This document shows positions 1 to 9,776 of a stretch of 64,000 nt of DNA, one piece after another. The notes beneath the pieces were generated by a model. The model ran no database searches. It was not told where the DNA came from and was given only the letters and a program-made list of their open reading frames with translations. A program made the translations under genes and the position numbers. Position 1 is the stretch's first letter; the number at the start of each line of letters is the position of its first letter. This stretch comes from Chrysopilus asiliformis (taxonomy: Eukaryota; Arthropoda; Insecta; Diptera; Rhagionidae). Where the stretch lies: NCBI GenBank assembly GCA_964034945.1, contig OZ035962.1, forward strand, positions 91,061,650-91,125,649, read 5' to 3'.

Positions 1-1140
1 TAAAGTTCAGCACAGCATCGTTCCAGGATTCCTCATCGAAACACACGATGGCATCGCGGTGAGGGTACACTTCAATAGTAATTTTGTGCCAAAGCCATCC
101 GTCGACAATTTTGTCAATGAAAGAAGGATATATCGCTGCCAGGACATGCAAAAGGTTGGACTTGGATTTCGAAAACGACAGGCATTCCTACGATATGGCG
201 AAAAAAATTTCCCATTCGATGCTAAGAGAATCATTTTAATTTATGATGTAGAATCTGTTGGCGTGCACTGCTCTAGCAATTACCGGAATTAAATCCTTCA
301 GAAAAATAAACGGAATCAAGGATGTAAGCGACAGGATGTATTCAGAAATTTTACAGATGAAATGAAATGCGGGTTACGTTAATTTTAGGTGTTCCTTGTT
401 ACTATAAGGATTTTTCTTGTGAATATATCTTTTGATCAAAAAAGGATATTTCAGACAAGAAATCTTTACGTCCATTGTTTAGATATCAACAAAAAATTAA
501 CATAAAAAAATCAATACCAAATGCACATAAAAATCAATCTTTCTGTATTCGAAAATGAAAGAACTAATAACTTCCGTTTTATGCCAGATTTCCAGTAATT
601 CAAATATGGGAAGCAAAAAATTTGTTATGTGATGCAAATAGGGAAATATCACTTCAGTGTGGGACAGTGAATTTGTCACAATTTCGGAAATTTATTGTTC
701 GCTCTAAATAAACACCACATGTCCGTTTTGTGATTTTTTCTGGATTACTGTCCACGTGTGCGATTAATTAGGCGACATAAACTGGACACGTGTTTGTCAT
801 GGATTTTATTCTTATTTTATTACAGGAAACGTGATGACAATTAGTCATATATAGTGTGGGAACAAAATTTCAGATTTGAAAATTCCACGAAAAGTTTTTT
901 CTCCAATCTTAAGATGAAGTTATTATAATATTAGAATTAAAATACTTAAATGGCTAGAAGGAAAGCCAAATTAGTTTTGATATTTTTTCTGAACCGTTCT
1001 GTGAATAACCGAGTATCTGAGAATTCACTTCCGAATTTCAGCACTAATAAATTATTTTTAAAAAATTTAAAAAAAATAGTAAGACTTTTGTTAAACAAGA
1101 AATTTTTTTAACAGAATAGTGCTTTTTTGCGACTTTTTTC
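1..1140. other. AT-rich sequence, no confirmed gene
   Basis: The first 292 bases are open on the plus strand from base 2, and a good splice-donor-like sequence (GCG|GTGAGG) lies at about 55-63, so a partial host exon at the window edge is conceivable. The encoded residues match no family I recognise. The rest of the stretch is AT-rich with no convincing ORF or repeat. Confidence 0.3.
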
Positions 1141-1530
1141 AAAATCATGAAAACAAGATTGAAATCAGTTTCGTGAATCAAAGGACGTAAGGATAGTGGC
1201 GTTAAAGTTGGGGGGGAGGGCGTATTTTCAGGCACTCAATTATTCTTTTCTCTATTCTCAGCGGAATGGTGAAAACGGGATCAAAATCGGTTCAGTAGAT
1301 AAAAGCATAAAGACAGGTGGTTCAAAGTAAGGGGGAACGATAAGTTCTTGTACACTGAAACATTTCTTTCATCATTTCCAACCGAATATCGAAAATACGA
1401 TCAAAATCGGTTCAGTGGATCAAAAGATAAAAGGAAAAGGAATTTCGATTTTTACACTAAACCCTTCCATCTGTAATATCCAGCCGAATGCCAAAAGGAG
1501 GACTGAAATATTTAGTGTGAATCAAAACTT
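1141..1530. repeat. Degenerate 120-bp tandem repeat
   Basis: The block TCAAAATCGGTTCAGT, followed by a GAT/ATAAAAG stretch and a G-rich run, recurs at about 1161, 1281 and 1401, exactly 120 bases apart, with a weaker fourth trace near 1505. Between these blocks each unit carries a TTTC-rich part. It resembles the internal repeats of non-autonomous transposons, but I saw no terminal structure around it. Confidence 0.6.
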
Positions 1531-1614
1531 ATAAAAAAAAACACACATACTCTCACCCTAAACGCACATACTCTCTTCGTTCCGTCCGGGTTAAAAATTT
1601 AGAATTATAAATAT

Positions 1615-2430
1615 CTAGCTTGCATACCCGTCGTTGCCGGGTTAAGTTTTTTCAATTTTTTTTTTTTGATGGTCTATGTTGGAGCGAAACTTCAGGCCAA
1701 TCGGTTCAGTAGTTTCCCCGCGAAAGGGTAACATAACGCAAAAACTAAGTTTCGAAATCACTTTACCCCTCCCCTTACCCCCATCGCACACTTGAGCTAA
1801 GCGAGCTCAACTATGTGAGCTAAGTTTCTCGCTGAAAGTAAAATCCTTAGAATTTGCATTGGTGACCGCACACTTCAGCGAAACTATGAAACTACGTCGC
1901 CTAGTCATGGGCGACACGGACTAAGCTCGCTCGCGTAGTTCAGGTTCAGACCTCAACTACGCGAACGACTTCGCTGGAATCGGTGACACTCGCATATACA
2001 CACTTTCGGCGTTATACAGTGTAGAATCGGTGTTTGCAAAAGTGTAAACGTGAAAATTGAATTCTTTTGCGGAATATTTTCAATCGTGTTAAATAATTTA
2101 TATCTAAAAATGGCTGCAGATAAAGTGGAAAAATGCATATATTTACCGAAAATATCGCCGCGTAGCTTAGCTCAAGTGTGCAACGAGGTGAGCTAATCCA
2201 GCTACGCTATGTAACTATAGCTAGCCTCGCTCACATAGCTTAGCTCAAGTGTACGACGGGGGTTACTCCTCCCACCACTCGCGCTACTTTTCCCTATGCC
2301 TATGTTGGAACCAGAACTACCACAGATACTCATGCTAAATTTCGCAAAAACGTCTGAACCGATTGTTTTTGCGTGAAAGAGGAACAGACAGACACCAACT
2401 CATTTCTATATATTAGTATGATTAGTATGA
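1615..2430 (-). mobile_element. Non-autonomous Helitron, reverse orientation, with an insertion
   Basis: Read on the minus strand, the element begins A|TCATACTAATC at 2430. It continues through ATGAGTTGGTGTCTGTCTG and finishes with the hairpin ACCCG-loop-CGGGT, a short spacer and CTAG at 1615. That is the Helitron terminal signature (5' TC, 3' hairpin plus CTRR). A homologous copy lies in the opposite orientation at 49256-49771. The base after CTAG is A rather than the usual T. The element is interrupted by an inverted-repeat insertion at 1785-2255, which accounts for its greater length. No Rep/helicase ORF is present. Confidence 0.75.
1785..2255. mobile_element. Inverted-repeat element inserted in the Helitron
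   Basis: The left end reads CGCACACTTGAGCTAAGC and the right end is its near-exact reverse complement (cgTACACTTGAGCTAAGC). The termini are rich in the palindromic word GAGCTAAG/CTTAGCTC, and another copy of the end motif occurs internally near 2165. The homologous Helitron at 49256 lacks this block, which supports a separate insertion of about 470 bp. No clear target duplication was found and no transposase is encoded, so the superfamily is undetermined. Confidence 0.6.
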
Positions 2431-2509
2431 TAGAATAATATATAGATAGACGTGGCAGAAACCACGTGAAAATGTTGTGAATTTGAAATTGTTCAATATG
2501 CATTTGAAA

Positions 2510-2760
2510 CGTTTTTAAAAGCTTTTATTTAGCTTACCTTCGTCTTGGTCCGCTTGTTTGTCTGTCAGGGTCAAATCTTGCAATCTAATTTTGACACCAC
2601 ATCCACTTTTCCGATTAACTTGAAATTTTGCACACACACGTAAGTCCGATGACAATGCAACATTTTCAGTACTTCGTCCTTGTTGTGATTATCCTTTTCC
2701 ACAAATTTTCCGGGAAAAAATATCATCTGGAGGTTTTTTAAATAATTTTTGTAGCACTGT
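2510..2760 (+). repeat. Dispersed repeat family B, copy 1
   Basis: It starts with AAAAGCTTTTATTTAGCTTACC, then TTTGTCTGTCAGGGTCAAATC, a TTGAAATTTTGCACACA block, a GTAAGTCCGATGACAATRCAA block and a CGTGATTATCC/ATTTTCCGG block. The same order is seen at about 18090, 40541 and 61540. No terminal inverted repeats or coding capacity are visible. The layout (leading GTCTGTC, short sequence blocks) resembles Helitron-derived repeats, but the class is unproven. Confidence 0.6.
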
Positions 2761-4754
2761 GTATCAGAAACAAAAGCGAGATAAAAGCATGAAAATAAAA
2801 TTAAGTAAATATTTATCGTGCTTTTATTTATGATACACAGTACCAAAAATTATTTTTTTCTTTTTTAATGGATTTTTTAAAAACAAAAGCTGTTTTGAAA
2901 AATTTTTTTTTATTATAAGTTGAACGTAATTTTGTTTAACATTAAATTTACAGGATTTCATGTCAAAATAACAAAAAACTCATGTTGGCTGAAAATATTC
3001 AGTACAAATTTTCTTAGTTAGTGCAGAAAGCAAATAATATGTGTTAATAAGTGCATTTATTTATTTAATGTGTTTCTAATTTACATAATTTAATTAATAA
3101 AAAATATTCAAACCTCAAAATAGAACAATATCGCACAGAAATTGTGGATGTTATGAATTCAGCTTATTAGACTTATTAGATTAAAGTTTTTTTTAATCCC
3201 AGTAACACAGCCACAATTCACTTATAAATTCCATTCTATCAATTGTCCTTGGAGATTTCATCATAAAACCGTATAGCATTAGCATAGTTCTCATTGAACA
3301 TACCACGAAATATTCACAGAACAATAACCTATAGAGACGTTAAGAGGATGAAAATAGTTGGAATCCTTACTACTTACCATCATCTTCAATTTTACCTCTG
3401 GTATAACTTAACTAATACAAATAGATACACGTCGTTCCATCATTTGTCTGAATTGCAGCCAAATTACTTGAACTTCCAGCTGACTTGAGTTTCTATAAAT
3501 GTGCATTGGAACGTCAACTGAGTTGGGCACATAGAAGACATCAGTTTAATCATCCCGGCAACCGGATGCATCTTGTCATTTAGTATGATAGCTTCACAAA
3601 TATTTTACATATCTATTATCTATATGCATAAAATGCACTTAAGTGCTATCTTTAAATAGTATATACTATATGCCGCAGACATTCTTGCTGTCTATAGATA
3701 TTCACTTAAATAAGACGTCTCCTATTTGTTAGTATATTTGTTGATTAATGTAGATTGCATCGGAGCTGATGATAAGTAATACGTAATATCCACCTTAGCC
3801 CCGCATCCCTTTAATTTCCCGAGTAGATATTCACCATTTAGTTACCGTCATCCCAGTCGGGAATATCTCATAATCCACTTTCCATTTTCTGTCTACCGTC
3901 TGGAGAATTTTAAAGGGATGCCAAATAGGAAATAATGATAATTTTGTACACTCATTAAAATGCGCTTTCGCAAAATGCTTTTAACGCACAATGACATCAT
4001 TTTTAACATTTTTTTTCTGTCATTATTGTATGGTACTGTGAGAGCAAAGTACCTACCAAACCATAAATAGGCAAGACTGCTATAATTTTCCTTTTATTCG
4101 TTCGACTGGAAGCCGTTTTAGTCCTATAAACTTATCATTAGTTAAGGCGAACGGTTGACTAGCATTTGCTTTGTAAAAGACAGACTCTTGATGAGGAAAA
4201 TATGCTGGCTGGAAGGAGGCGAGGACATTGGAATGAACCGCGAAGGACGACATTGGGAAATTCTCATGTTACCACAGCGGTGATGTTCATCCTGATGATC
4301 ATAATAATAATAATAATGATGATTATGATGATGATTACAATGATGTTCAAGTGAAAAAAGGCATTTACCATCCGGATGTATTATAAGTACACCAGAAAAG
4401 GACGAATTTCACTGTGGTATGTTGTCATCCTCTGTCCAACAACATAATTTGCTCGGATACCTTTTTGATGCCATTTCGACAACAAAAAAAACATTTTTTA
4501 CAGCCTCCGTTTCACATAATGTGGCGCTCGTTGAGTCACAACGAGTCTACTTGAGTAACAAAGATATTTAAATGTTCCCTGGTCGAAAAATTACTACTTT
4601 CATTTGTGGAGATATGAAAATATCTTTATTTGAAGTACAGAAGAACCCAAATAAAAATAACCCCAACAATGTGCATCTCTATATATATGTTGATTACTTT
4701 GTATTCATTGGCTACCTGCTGTCCACAAAATACTTAACGTTTATTTGAGGGTAT
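2761..4754. other. AT-rich intergenic or intronic DNA
   Basis: No supported gene. Short open frames here are AT-rich chance frames. The only distinct feature is the trinucleotide microsatellite near 4299-4345. The last four bases (GTAT, 4751-4754) are the left target duplication of the LTR retrotransposon. Confidence 0.5.
4299..4345. repeat. ATA/ATG trinucleotide microsatellite
   Basis: An imperfect run of AAT units followed by GAT/ATG units. A short open frame through it encodes a low-complexity Ile/Met run and is not considered a gene. Confidence 0.8.
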
Positions 4755-6784
4755 TGTTATGTACGCATCTTGGCCAAAAATAATTTATATAAATATATTT
4801 AGTTGTGGAGGACGAATTGTCGTAATGATGCCGATCAGGCACTCTAAAAATTTGTCCTAAAATTTAAACAAGAGTGAGTTCAATCCGATTAATCCCCAAA
4901 AGGTGGGCCAGATCACTTTAGGACATTTTGATAAATTTGGGGAATCGGACTGTCTTCATAGAGCGTTTCAAAACTCTCTTTCTTTTTCCTGTTGGTCGGC
5001 GAACAGAGTGCTGTGTTTTCGAGGAGATCGTTGAAATGATCAAAAAAAACCACGTTGATCCCGATCAAGTAGCGATCACATTTTTTTTTCTTTCGTAATT
5101 GGGCAATCTTGAATGAGAATAAGTTTAATTCATCTCAATTTATATTAAAAACCAGCGAAAAGAGGTAATGTACGATCGAATTCTTTAAAGGGCCGAATTA
5201 TCTAGAACAAGAATCTGGATTTTCTTTTTCTAGGGACACGCGGTGAAACACAGCACCCACTTGTTTTGAGACCGATCCAACTTCATCATTTATTATCAGC
5301 GTCGACCAGATTTTTTTTATTGACCATAAAAATCTATTGTCGCCCGAAGTTGCTCGCACTGATTTTGTGCCCAGCTGATCCAGTGCTCTTTCGATCAATT
5401 ATACCGCTTCATTTCTTTGCTAGTGTAACTAGCAAAAGAAACGCAAAATTTTCTCGGTCGAATTAGCATCTCGCCAAGACCACCGTTCACTGCTAAAGCT
5501 AATAGAAATTGCTTCACTTAGTGCTAACATTGAGTTAGCGAAAAAGGAGCATCATCCAAAAATCTTGGAAAGAAGACTTTCATAATTAGCAGCTACATTC
5601 CTTCCGGGAGAATCGCAACTTCGTCCGAGGGGGCTAGGACGTCGTATTCCGAATTAACATCAGGCAGACCAGTTAAAATTTACTCATCAGTCACAGATCG
5701 AAATCCAGTGAAATCTCGGTCATCCTAAAATAGGGAAGTGTAGTCTGTTCTAATTTAATTCAAAACTTTGGATTGTGAGAATTTTTCTTTAAGTGTCAAA
5801 AATTTCTTATTTTTTTAGCGTGAAATTTTTATAAGTTTATTCGCAAGAAAAGGTCATCAGCAGCAGATGTGCACATCAGCGCTGGACGCATAAAAAAAAA
5901 ATCAAAAAAAAAAAAAAATATCATGGTAATTGATAAAAAGGAAAATTCAAGGTAAAATTTTTTTTTATTCTAACAAAAAAAAAACCATTCAAAATTCGTT
6001 TCACAGGCTTTAAAAGAAATTGTGTATTTGTGTACAAGTGTAAAATAGATTACATTAGTGAAAAATCATTAGTCATGAAAAATAGAATAAATTAAATTCT
6101 TTTAATTCTTCTACCAGTGAAGCGAATATTGATTTTTTTTTTTTAGTTCAGTTTATCTCCTTAGTATGATAGTTCTATAATTTAAAAGAAAACATATTAA
6201 ATAGTAACTTATAAGAATTGTTGAGTCATTTATTGTCGCCTGTTGCATTTAGCCACAGGAAAATTAGGCTTTCAAAAGTAATTGGTATGGATCTTTTATA
6301 GTGTCGCTAAATTTTGAATAAAAACAAAAGGATTTGTAATTCTTTATATGAGCAAAAACGCGTGGTTTGTTTTAATATCGTTAATGTTAGTATTTCTTTT
6401 TCGTCCTCTCAGCCGTTTAGTGTGTGTGTGTGTGTTAGGATTTCTTAAACTGTCAATATTTCAATCGTTACATCATGCCAGTGAATCGATGCTTCAATGC
6501 TATGGTAATGATTCGCGAATTATGGTAATTTGAAAGTAATCAATTAGGGGAACAGTGCGGAAAGGCGCGATGAAGGAATGAATACCATTGAATAATTGGG
6601 CACAGGTAGGGCATGTTCCGGCAAAGATTCTGGAGGCGAAAATCCACCCCAACCCTGAGCTAAGCCGAGCGAACATCTTGTGTGCCTGCTTCAGGAATTT
6701 AGCCGGAGGTTGAGAAATCTTTCGAGGTTTCACAATCTATGCTCACATGTCCTTAACGGACATCAAAAAGGGGTGAGCATAACA
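4755..6784 (+). repeat. 5' long terminal repeat (2030 bp)
   Basis: The boundary is set by comparison with the second copy and by the GTAT duplication. A TATA-like stretch (TTTATATAAATATATTTAG) lies only about 30 bases from the LTR start. AATAAA signals occur at 6086-6091 and 6317-6322. A TG microsatellite starts at 6421. Small open frames inside (e.g. 5198-5398 and 6500-6733, minus strand) recur identically in the other LTR only because the LTRs are copies; nothing supports them as genes. Confidence 0.95.
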
Positions 6785-6792
6785 TAACAAAA

Positions 6793-6810
6793 TGGCGCCC
6801 AACGTGGGGC
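6793..6810 (+). promoter_or_regulatory. Primer binding site, tRNA-Lys type
   Basis: TGGCGCCCAACGTGGGGC is complementary to the 3' end of insect tRNA-Lys(CUU), including the added CCA. It lies 8 bases after the 5' LTR end, where minus-strand DNA synthesis would be primed. Use of tRNA-Lys is known in the Osvaldo/Ulysses group. The tRNA match is from memory of the Drosophila sequence. Confidence 0.88.
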
Positions 6811-8046
6811 CCGATAACAAGAGATTTCCAAGTTAAATTCCACAATTTGTGTTTTTTTTGAGCACCCATAAAATTAAATTTTGTTTAGTTTGCCTTCATA
6901 TTTATATTTTTGTCACATGATTTCGGACATCAGTTTGGACGTCCCGGTGACGGGCAAGACCCAGTCTCCGCGTTGCGTTGGGCAGGTGAAACGATATCCG
7001 ATGTGATACTTCAATAGTAGTTTATAGTTTCCGTCCGGTTAATAAATAGATTCAGGTCGGTCATGTAAGCAATTGTATTCGCCAGGAACAAGTAGTTCTC
7101 TTGCAGCTGTCCTGCTTGCGCAATCGCAGTGGTTTGCAGTTTGTTAAGTGTAATTATTTAAATTTCTTAACCTTGGCAGTTGAAAAATAATTTCTATGAA
7201 CCTTTGTCGCACGTCCCGGTATTAGCGAGGCCGATACACGCGTTGCGTTGCGAAAAGTAAGTTTATGAGATTTATATGGGGTGAACTATGAATCCCTCAG
7301 AAATCAATTGATTTTATTAGTCGTTCTCCAAATTATCTTACAATATTCACCTAGTGAAACTCACCTATTAAGATAGTTTATACAATACCAAGGAATGATA
7401 AGAAAAAAGAGACGACTAATCTTACGTGACCAAATTTTGTGGTAACAAGTTACTGAGCAAATAAACCTATCATGATACAAAACTTAAAATCAAATTGGAA
7501 TCTCTTGCAATAACACCTAATATTTCAGTTTAATTAAAAAAATTTTTTGACACCATGAAGATTTTTTTTTTTGAAATTTCTTTTGCACGTTTCTTTGCAT
7601 TTGTTCCCCGTCTGATTATATAAGTATTTTGATAAATTTTCTTGTCAATCTTTTTCTGTAGTAAAAAGCTTGTTAATAAGTTCTCTCATTTCGATTTTCT
7701 TTAGACCGATCAATTTGAAATTCTTTACTGGTTAAAGGTATTAATATTGTTTAGGAGCTAAGTTTATAAATATTATATAAGATTCATATGATTTAAAAAT
7801 AGAATAAACATACGTTTTTTTTGAGCTTAATTCAATTAAAAATATTTTTTTCAATTTGTGAATTTACTAGCTTTTAAGGTTGGCTTTTGAACATATTTAG
7901 GTTCTAAGTTTGAAACACTAATTTCTCCCAATTTTTGGGCATTCTCTTATTTTTATTTGTGCATTCATTTTTTTTTTTGCATCTTTGCGTTTTGGGTTGT
8001 TTTTTTTAAATTATTTCTTATAAGGCATAAGATTTTCTGTTGCTCA
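6811..8046 (+). other. Untranslated leader of the LTR retrotransposon
   Basis: About 1.2 kb between primer site and gag with no sizeable ATG-initiated ORF. It contains a duplicated two-part motif, ACGTCCCGGT followed about 30 bases later by CGCGTTGCGTTG, at 6939-6980 and 7211-7250. Each copy is followed by a splice-donor-like sequence (CAG|GTGAAA near 6985 and AAAA|GTAAGT at 7257). The region may carry packaging or dimerisation signals and a leader intron; this is inference. The frame upstream of gag is open back to 7957, but that position is TTG, not ATG. Confidence 0.6.
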
Positions 8047-9735
8047 ATGAGTGAAACAGGAACAATACCTAAATCCGGTCATAAATATCGTCGTGGTATA
8101 AATAAAAGGGGAAGGGGTATTTTTCGAACACCAGAGTTGCATATGCAGACTAGGTCCTATAAAAGAAAACTGTTAGATATGGCCACTGCAAGGGATGAAG
8201 ATAATCTAGCTCTCCCCATGGGTCGACAACTTCCTAGATCTCCACCCGAAATTCGCGGAGATTTGGCCGCAGCACAAGCTTCTGGAATGTTGAATGTCGA
8301 AGAGTCCAGAGGTGCGACTTTTTCGGACGAACCTCATAAAAATCAACAGAACTTATCCGACTATTCAGAAAGTAACACTATTGAAACAACGGAGGTGCAT
8401 AATGTAGTCAAAGAAGCTGAAGAAAATAAAAAGATTAGAAAGATGGTCCAAGAAGAAATGTCTGCGATTAGGGTAGAACTGGTAGATTCGGTAATGAAAT
8501 TATTTGAGTCCCAACTTCGGTTAAATCCAGTTCCAAGATCAGAACCACCAATTTCCCAAGCTGAAACCAGGTCTCGTCCTAAATCTCCCTTAACCAATGC
8601 TGCTTCACAGCTTTTAAGAGACATACAAAGTGACCAATACGCGTTTCCCGATCCAGTTCGGATGCCTTCAGCGGCTATGAGGCACAATAGCGATAAAGCT
8701 TTCGAGTTACGTTACAGGCCCGAGTATGTTTATAATATCCGTAATGGCAATAACTCAAGGAAAAATAATCCTAAAATAAATTTAAACTATCGCCAGGTCC
8801 CTAATGAAAACCTTTCTGCGCATGGCACAAACAGTTTCAATGACACCAACAACAGAGTTAATATGGGTTATAGACGCGAATGTCGTTTAGACAAATGGAA
8901 TTTAAAATATGACGGTTCATCTCGATTAATGACTGTGGAAGATTTTATTTTTCGAGTACAACGTATTACGGAATCTTCCAATTATACATGGGACCAAGTT
9001 TGTAAGAACTTCCATGTCCTTCTGTCAGGCCAAGCAGAACTTTGGTATTGGCGACACATAAAACAATATCCTAACTCAAACTGGGAACAGTTAAAATACG
9101 CTCTTAAAAAGCAATTTCAAAAGGTTGACTCGGATCATGATATTCTTCGGTCAATTATGGACAGAAGACAGGGTGTTTCAGAATCTGTTGACACCTTTTT
9201 GAACCATATCTTAAATGAACGCGGTCGAATGCGAACACCGATACCTGAGAGGGAATTAGTCAAAATTCTGAAAAATAACCTCAAAGAGAAGATCGCGCAG
9301 TTGATTTTTTCAGAACATATTTATGATATGGAACAGTTGCGTTTATCTTGTCGTAAGGCAGAACAATTTATTTCTCGAAGATATCAGGCATTAGTACGGA
9401 GTAGTCCAGCTCAGTATCCTAAACAAATTAATGAATTGGAATACCAAACCAATCCTTGTCCCGATTTTGAAGAGAATGACGTAGCTGCGTTAACTCCAAG
9501 TAACCGACCAATAACAACCAAGGATAGTAAGATAATCTGTTGGAATTGTGATGTCGAAGGACACACATTCCGAGATTGTTTATCGCCACAAACAGGTATT
9601 TTTTGCTACCGATGTGGGAAGAAAGGTGTCTCATTAAGAGCATGTCTTAATTGTAGGCAGGAAAACTTGAAACGGGGCGAAAAGACCTCGGGGGAAATTC
9701 GCCACCGCACTTCGAACCCCGAAACAAACAATTAG
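8047..9735 (+). CDS. gag: Gag polyprotein of the LTR retrotransposon
   Basis: 562 codons from the first in-frame ATG, at 8047. The open frame extends back to 7957, but that stretch starts with TTG and encodes a very hydrophobic run, so it is taken as leader. The N-terminal third is polar and low in complexity. A retrotransposon-gag capsid domain lies around residues 280-450, with the WxLKYDG start, an LLSGQAELWYW segment and a W..L...L...F helix typical of insect Ty3/gypsy Gag. Near the C-terminus is a normal CCHC zinc knuckle (first Cys residue 498, bases 9538-9579), then a second knuckle (first Cys residue 520, bases 9604-9645) in which the expected His is Val. It would build the cytoplasmic particle and bind the RNA. 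The end overlaps the open pol frame by 79 bases. Confidence 0.93.
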   Translation: MSETGTIPKSGHKYRRGINKRGRGIFRTPELHMQTRSYKRKLLDMATARDEDNLALPMGRQLPRSPPEIRGDLAAAQASGMLNVEESRGATFSDEPHKNQQNLSDYSESNTIETTEVHNVVKEAEENKKIRKMVQEEMSAIRVELVDSVMKLFESQLRLNPVPRSEPPISQAETRSRPKSPLTNAASQLLRDIQSDQYAFPDPVRMPSAAMRHNSDKAFELRYRPEYVYNIRNGNNSRKNNPKINLNYRQVPNENLSAHGTNSFNDTNNRVNMGYRRECRLDKWNLKYDGSSRLMTVEDFIFRVQRITESSNYTWDQVCKNFHVLLSGQAELWYWRHIKQYPNSNWEQLKYALKKQFQKVDSDHDILRSIMDRRQGVSESVDTFLNHILNERGRMRTPIPERELVKILKNNLKEKIAQLIFSEHIYDMEQLRLSCRKAEQFISRRYQALVRSSPAQYPKQINELEYQTNPCPDFEENDVAALTPSNRPITTKDSKIICWNCDVEGHTFRDCLSPQTGIFCYRCGKKGVSLRACLNCRQENLKRGEKTSGEIRHRTSNPETNN

Positions 9736-9776
9736 ACTTACTATCCAATTTCCATACAGAGCCTTTAAAATCTAAA

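Noticed and set aside
5198..5466. Overlapping 66-codon frames in the LTR, repeated identically at 13981-14249
   Set aside because: Identity is explained by LTR duplication; the proteins have no recognisable features and overlap antisense to each other.
6500..6733. 77-codon minus-strand frame in the LTR, repeated at 15280-15513
   Set aside because: It is duplicated only because it lies in the LTR. There is no domain, and antisense LTR frames of this size arise by chance.
7957..8046. Upstream extension of gag encoding a hydrophobic N-terminus
   Set aside because: The frame is open but position 7957 is TTG. The first ATG is 8047, and a signal-like hydrophobic start is unexpected for Gag.
8361..8687. 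108-codon antisense frame within gag
   Set aside because: It is a shadow of the gag coding strand with no independent signals.
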